Assembly (NCBI GenBank): GCA_028023455.1
Contig: JAQFVV010001022.1
Location: 1-64,000 of the forward strand
Direction of reading: 5' to 3'
From: Epiperipatus broadwayi
Taxonomy: Eukaryota > Onychophora > Udeonychophora > Euonychophora > Peripatidae
Length of the DNA stretch: 64,000 nt
Part shown: in pieces, positions 59,601 through 64,000 of the stretch
How positions within the stretch are numbered: the first letter of the stretch is position 1
Layout of the letters: every line of letters begins with the position of its first letter
Program-made: the position numbers and the translations under genes
The notes under the pieces: model-generated
The model's input: only the letters and a program-made list of their open reading frames with translations
Database searches by the model: none
What the model was told of the DNA's origin: nothing

Positions 59601-60149
59601 ATTATTAATTCATTATTAACCCAGACCAATACTTTAAACTTTAATTGAAGATAAATATATTTATTATTATTAAACATACCCATGTTACATAATTCAGTTC
59701 CATTCCAATTTTTTTCATACATAATAATACACTCATAATTTTTCAGATGTCTTTAATCATGTGATAATATTTATTATAAAATCAAAATTATATATATATA
59801 TATGAATTTATAACATACAAATTTTTAATACTATGTATTAAATATATACCAAGTAAAAGAGCTTCTGATGACAAAAGTGTTTAGGAATTTTAATATTTTT
59901 TATTTCATTGTAAGAGGATATACTGATTTGGTTAGCTGTGTAACTAAAATTAAATTATCATCTTCCTATGAATATTTAATTAAAGATTCTATTTCCTTTT
60001 CCTAAAAAAATGATTGACTTATTAAATTAGAATTTTCATAAATCATTTTAGATGATTTACATTCACTTCAATATGTCAGATTTTTTGCCAAACATGTCTA
60101 TCTACATCACTTGGATAATTACAATCTATAACCAAGTCAGAAATGCAAT
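59601..60149. other. A+T-rich stretch, nothing recognised
   Basis: A TA tract lies at 59792-59801. It may be further debris of the older LINE, but no motif was identified. Confidence 0.4.
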
Positions 60150-60900
60150 TCCAGTATGATGATGGTGCTTTTAAACATTGCCTTGTCATTACATACATAC
60201 CTATAAGTATCCTCAATAATATTTAAAGGATTCTGCAATTTAATTCCATCAATTATAAATATTAAATACATTTGTTATTGGTTGATATTTTAATTGCTAT
60301 CAGCTATACCTTTAGAAATATTTTCTTCAAAACTTTTAGTATATGATCCAAATAATAATATTTGATGAAGAGCCATACCAAATGATATTTTTTAATGGGA
60401 TATCTAATATATCCAGAAAGATCTTTAATTTTATATGTGAGGTTTTAAAAGTGATGCTTCTATACATATCATAAACAGTTTTTTTTTAATATTCAACAAA
60501 ACCATTTCTACTTCATTGCCTTCATAATGACAATAACTCCTAAAAATCTTTTTAATATTATCTTTTTAGAGAAACTGTATATTTATTATTATGAGACTTT
60601 CAACTCCTGGATATTAAAAACTTTATTAATATTTCATCTTTATTTATTCTCTAGCTAAGAATATCTAGATACCCATATACTTTACAAGAGTCACAAATTA
60701 CAATTATGTATAATCCCTATAATTAAATATTTTTATTTTAAAGTAATATGTAGAAAATAGTCGTCTCACTTGCCATCAACTCACACTTCAAAGTATTTAT
60801 AAAGTGAAACTCTGATTGTTTGAAGCCAATATGTACTGAGGCATCTATGAAACTAATATAAATTAAATCATTTTTGATCTTTAAACCCCTAATCTATTAA
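60150..60900 (-). pseudogene. Decayed LINE C-terminus with RNase H domain
   Basis: The minus strand reads ISFIDASVHIGFKQSEFHFI with NTLKCELMASETTIFYILL near 60860-60750, then LYIIVICDSCKVYGYLDIL near 60700, INKDEILIKFL near 60650, and after shifts SYCHYEGNEVEMV near 60520. These fit RNase H1-type motifs of Jockey/I-type LINEs: the first D in F-DAS, E in CELMASETTI, D in VICDS, and the H-x-GI-GNE block. Most of the upstream RT is not identifiable. Heavily mutated. Confidence 0.5.
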
Positions 60901-63900
60901 AATAATTCTAATCATATTAAAAAGTATATTAGTTACAGTCAACTTTTATTACCTCTGACATTTAACAGTAACTAATACAAATATTGTATATAAAAATCAT
61001 TTGCATAAAATGCATATTCAAGTTTGATATCACAAGACCACACTTTTTTATTATCAAATGTTCAATGTGGATTTATAATATTTTTCAATATTTTTATAAA
61101 AGATGCTTCTTAAATTTTCTTTTCTTTAAATTACTTCAAATATGCCAAATAAATCCATTAATTCACGCACTTTAAATGTTGCATTTAATATTTCTTTTAA
61201 TTTCAATCCCTAGATATAATTTGAAATAAAAAATGCATAAACATAATCCATTACTTAATTAAATATTAAATTACTGTAATTTTATCTATAAATACCAAAC
61301 TTTCTTTAGTCACATCTTTGACTCCATCCATTTTAGATAAATAAATTATATAAATTTCATCATACCTCTTTCTTTTTAAAAACTTTTTTACTGAAGTAAA
61401 CTTTATATATACATATAAATGAAATGTTATATAGGTACATCAATGTATAATTTATTGTATAAAAAATATATATCCCAATGTTTTGGCCAGGTCACATGGG
61501 TCATCACTTGGGTAAAACAAATATTTTGAAAATAATTGTAGAGATGTCTGTACAGTTATTTTTATAATATTTCTTATGCAGTTGATGACCAGTGTGACCT
61601 GATTAAACTGTTGGTATATATATATATATTATACCATAAATTACACAGAAATGTATCCAGATAACATTTCATAAATATCTGTAGTCTGCGAAAATTATTA
61701 TATATATATGATCTACTAATGATTATTTTCTTTTAATCTTTGTCAAGATATAATTCAGAAATTTGTCTGAATCATAAATTTAAAAAAACAAAACATACCA
61801 AACAGTATCATAAAATAACAATAACATATATGTGTGTGTGTGGGTGTACAAAAAAAAAAAGAATTGGAATATAACTATGTATATTAATGGCCAAAAAATA
61901 CTAGTTAAGGCAGAAATATACCTCAGGAGTAATCTATCTTTTCCAAGAAAGTGTAGTAGAACAGTTTTGATTAAATGTGTAATACTGATAAGTCAAATGA
62001 ATGATTAATAGAGAAAAACTATAATAAAAATTTTTAAATTTTAATTTGGATAATATACTTACTTTGATTTAAAAAGTGATATATGTATATACAAAAAATA
62101 TTAGAGAAAGCCTATTTATATATGATAGAAAATTTAATAAGCAATTAAATTGCACTAACATTCTTAATAAACAATTGAAAATAGAATAAACACATCAAAT
62201 TTGAATAAATATTTTTGCTGAATTTAATATAATTAATGTGCAGGTTTGACCAAACTAAAAATTTTCCAAACAATTTAGTATTACATTTAATATTCTATAT
62301 TTAACACTGATCTCTTGGTTTAACAAAAAAAAAAAAAAAAGAAAGATAAAATATACAAAAATAATATCCAATATTACATATAGATTAATTTTTATTCACT
62401 GTTGTAAATAATATTAAATTAGTGAATCAAAATATTGTTTGAAGAAAAAAATACATAAACAAGAACTATTATATAATTAAATATGTAATTTTGATTATGT
62501 GAATAATGGAGATTTAATCCAGAAATGTTAGCTCTCAAGATTATCACTGTACTACTGATCTAAACTGTGTAATGAGTTTTATATAAAATATTTTTATTTG
62601 CCATTGAAAATGATAAAAGCTGGTCATATCTGTTATAATTACTTAATAAGTAAATTAAATTACTTGTATTGATTTTAAATAAATAGATTTAAGGGTAAAT
62701 GTAAATTTTTGTTTTATTATATATATATATTATTTTTACTTATGCTATTAATATATACAATGGATATATCAATAAGAATCCATCTTTTTATAGTAATTCT
62801 CATACAAAAAATGATATACACGATTTTTAAGACTCCAGAAATAGAATAAGATTATGCTTTAAACAATATTATTGTATATTACAAATAAGCAATAGCTTTA
62901 AATGCATACACACATGCACACACACACACAAAATTAAAAATACAAAAACCGACCAATCTTCTGAAAATTTGAAAGATCATTTTCTATATATTTAGACATT
63001 AAACAGATCAAAGTAAAAATTAAACAATTCAGTCCCTCTTTAAAACCAGAAGAACAAGAAGGTACTAATATAGAATGACAAATAATTAAAATTTCTTAAA
63101 CAGACCAGCAATTATCACTAATTCGATAAAACCTATTAATTGATTGATAATGTCACTCTGACTGCAAAAAGCACCTAGTTAACAACAGTGGACATAATTA
63201 TAATTTAAAATATATAAAGCCCCAAATAAATATATCTAGTTTTGTTCAACTGATAAAAATTGTACAATCCATATCTCTAAATTACAGCCATAAATTACAA
63301 GTGAAAATAATTATTTACTAAAATGACAAACAACTATAAACACACACATAAATTAAAATATGAAATCTATTCCTTGAATAAATATTAAGCAATGATGGTT
63401 TTTATTCATAAATTAAAAAATTAAATGCAACTGCAAAACAAGATTAAATCATATTATGGAATAAAATATGACTGGGATAACTTTAGTTTAGTAAAATAAA
63501 AATGAGTTATGGCTTAAAAAGTTTGGTCAAAATTAAATGTAAAACTTTTAATTCCTTAATCAAAACATAATATTTCCAAATCATGATAGAAATATATGCT
63601 TAGGATTTGGTTTAAAAAGAAATTTTCAGAAATATGAGCTTGTTAGAAGTGATGCTATTTAATCTATTATTATAAAGGCATATTTTTGATGAATAATGTA
63701 AATGAATATGACAGTAAAAAGTATTTGTAGGGAAATTAAGCAGATCTTGTGAAAAAGGAAAATTTCATCGATTCTCTCAGAGATGTTCTTAAGAGGTACA
63801 ATATTAACTGCTTTCATTGAGAAGATACAGTCAAAAAAGATAAAAAGCAGAACTATAATGAGGCAAGAAATTGAAGTCTCTTTTTTAAAAAAAGGGTGCT

Positions 63901-64000
63901 GTTTAAAATACTGCATTTTTAGATATCAAATAAATAGATTTGGGTTCTGTATATAAACTACATGAATGTATTTATATTTCACCAATTGGTTTATATAATT
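60901..64000. other. A+T-rich stretch to the window end, nothing recognised
   Basis: It contains TA tracts (61616-61629, 62728-62738), a TGTGTGTGTG tract near 61831 and a CACACACA tract near 62920. Short open frames (60984; 63659) are F/I/K/Y-rich without motifs. No gene, RNA or element could be supported. Confidence 0.45.

Overview
The window is animal nuclear DNA: very A+T-rich (about three quarters or more by eye), with no bacterial-style gene packing and almost no open coding sequence. Most of what can be read is transposable-element debris on both strands. Only one piece of a likely host gene was recognised: a 95-nt exon on the minus strand at 15810-15904, flanked by a consensus acceptor and donor, encoding a cysteine-rich stretch of a TMEM59-family membrane protein. 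The rest is best read as introns or intergenic DNA. The element mix (Penelope-like elements with GIY-YIG, RTE, L1/Tx1-like and Jockey-like LINEs, pogo/Tigger, tRNA-like sequences, hammerhead-bearing repeats) points to an invertebrate metazoan with a repeat-rich genome, such as a mollusc, cnidarian or arthropod. The species cannot be fixed from the sequence.

Layout. 1-4668: two head-to-tail Penelope-like element (PLE) copies, both broken, separated by a pLTR-like spacer with a hammerhead-like motif, ending in a trinucleotide microsatellite. 6.4-6.6, 10.1-11.2, 21.6-22.1, 26.9-27.5, 33.0-33.25, 45.6-46.6 and 51.1-51.35 kb: dispersed, often tandem or inverted, non-coding repeats. Several contain hammerhead-ribozyme cores with paired stems. 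16.7-18.2 kb: two decayed LINE 3' ends in opposite orientation. 24.5-25.9 kb: decayed Jockey-type LINE (minus). 27.5-28.3 kb: a second, divergent PLE remnant (minus). 28.3-31.6 kb: an almost intact RTE retrotransposon (plus) with one long reading frame broken by only two nonsense codons. 32.2 kb: a G+C-rich tRNA-like fold. 36.9-38.0 kb: a third PLE lineage remnant (minus). 52.5-53.6 kb: a pogo/Tigger remnant interrupted by an internally deleted RTE copy with an 11-bp target duplication. 57.0-59.6 kb: an old LINE (plus) split by a 5'-truncated L1/Tx1-like insertion (minus) with a 12-bp target duplication. 60.1-60.9 kb: an RNase H-bearing LINE remnant.

How the parts fit. RTE supplies endonuclease and reverse transcriptase and has a non-autonomous deletion derivative in the same window. 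PLEs supply a reverse transcriptase with a GIY-YIG nuclease. Their pLTRs are known to carry hammerhead ribozymes, and small hammerhead-bearing repeats (retrozymes) are thought to depend on PLE enzymes in animals. The most interesting signal is therefore the set of short repeats whose hammerhead folds are supported by compensatory changes between copies. They look like a retrozyme-like system living beside its probable PLE partners; that dependence is inference.
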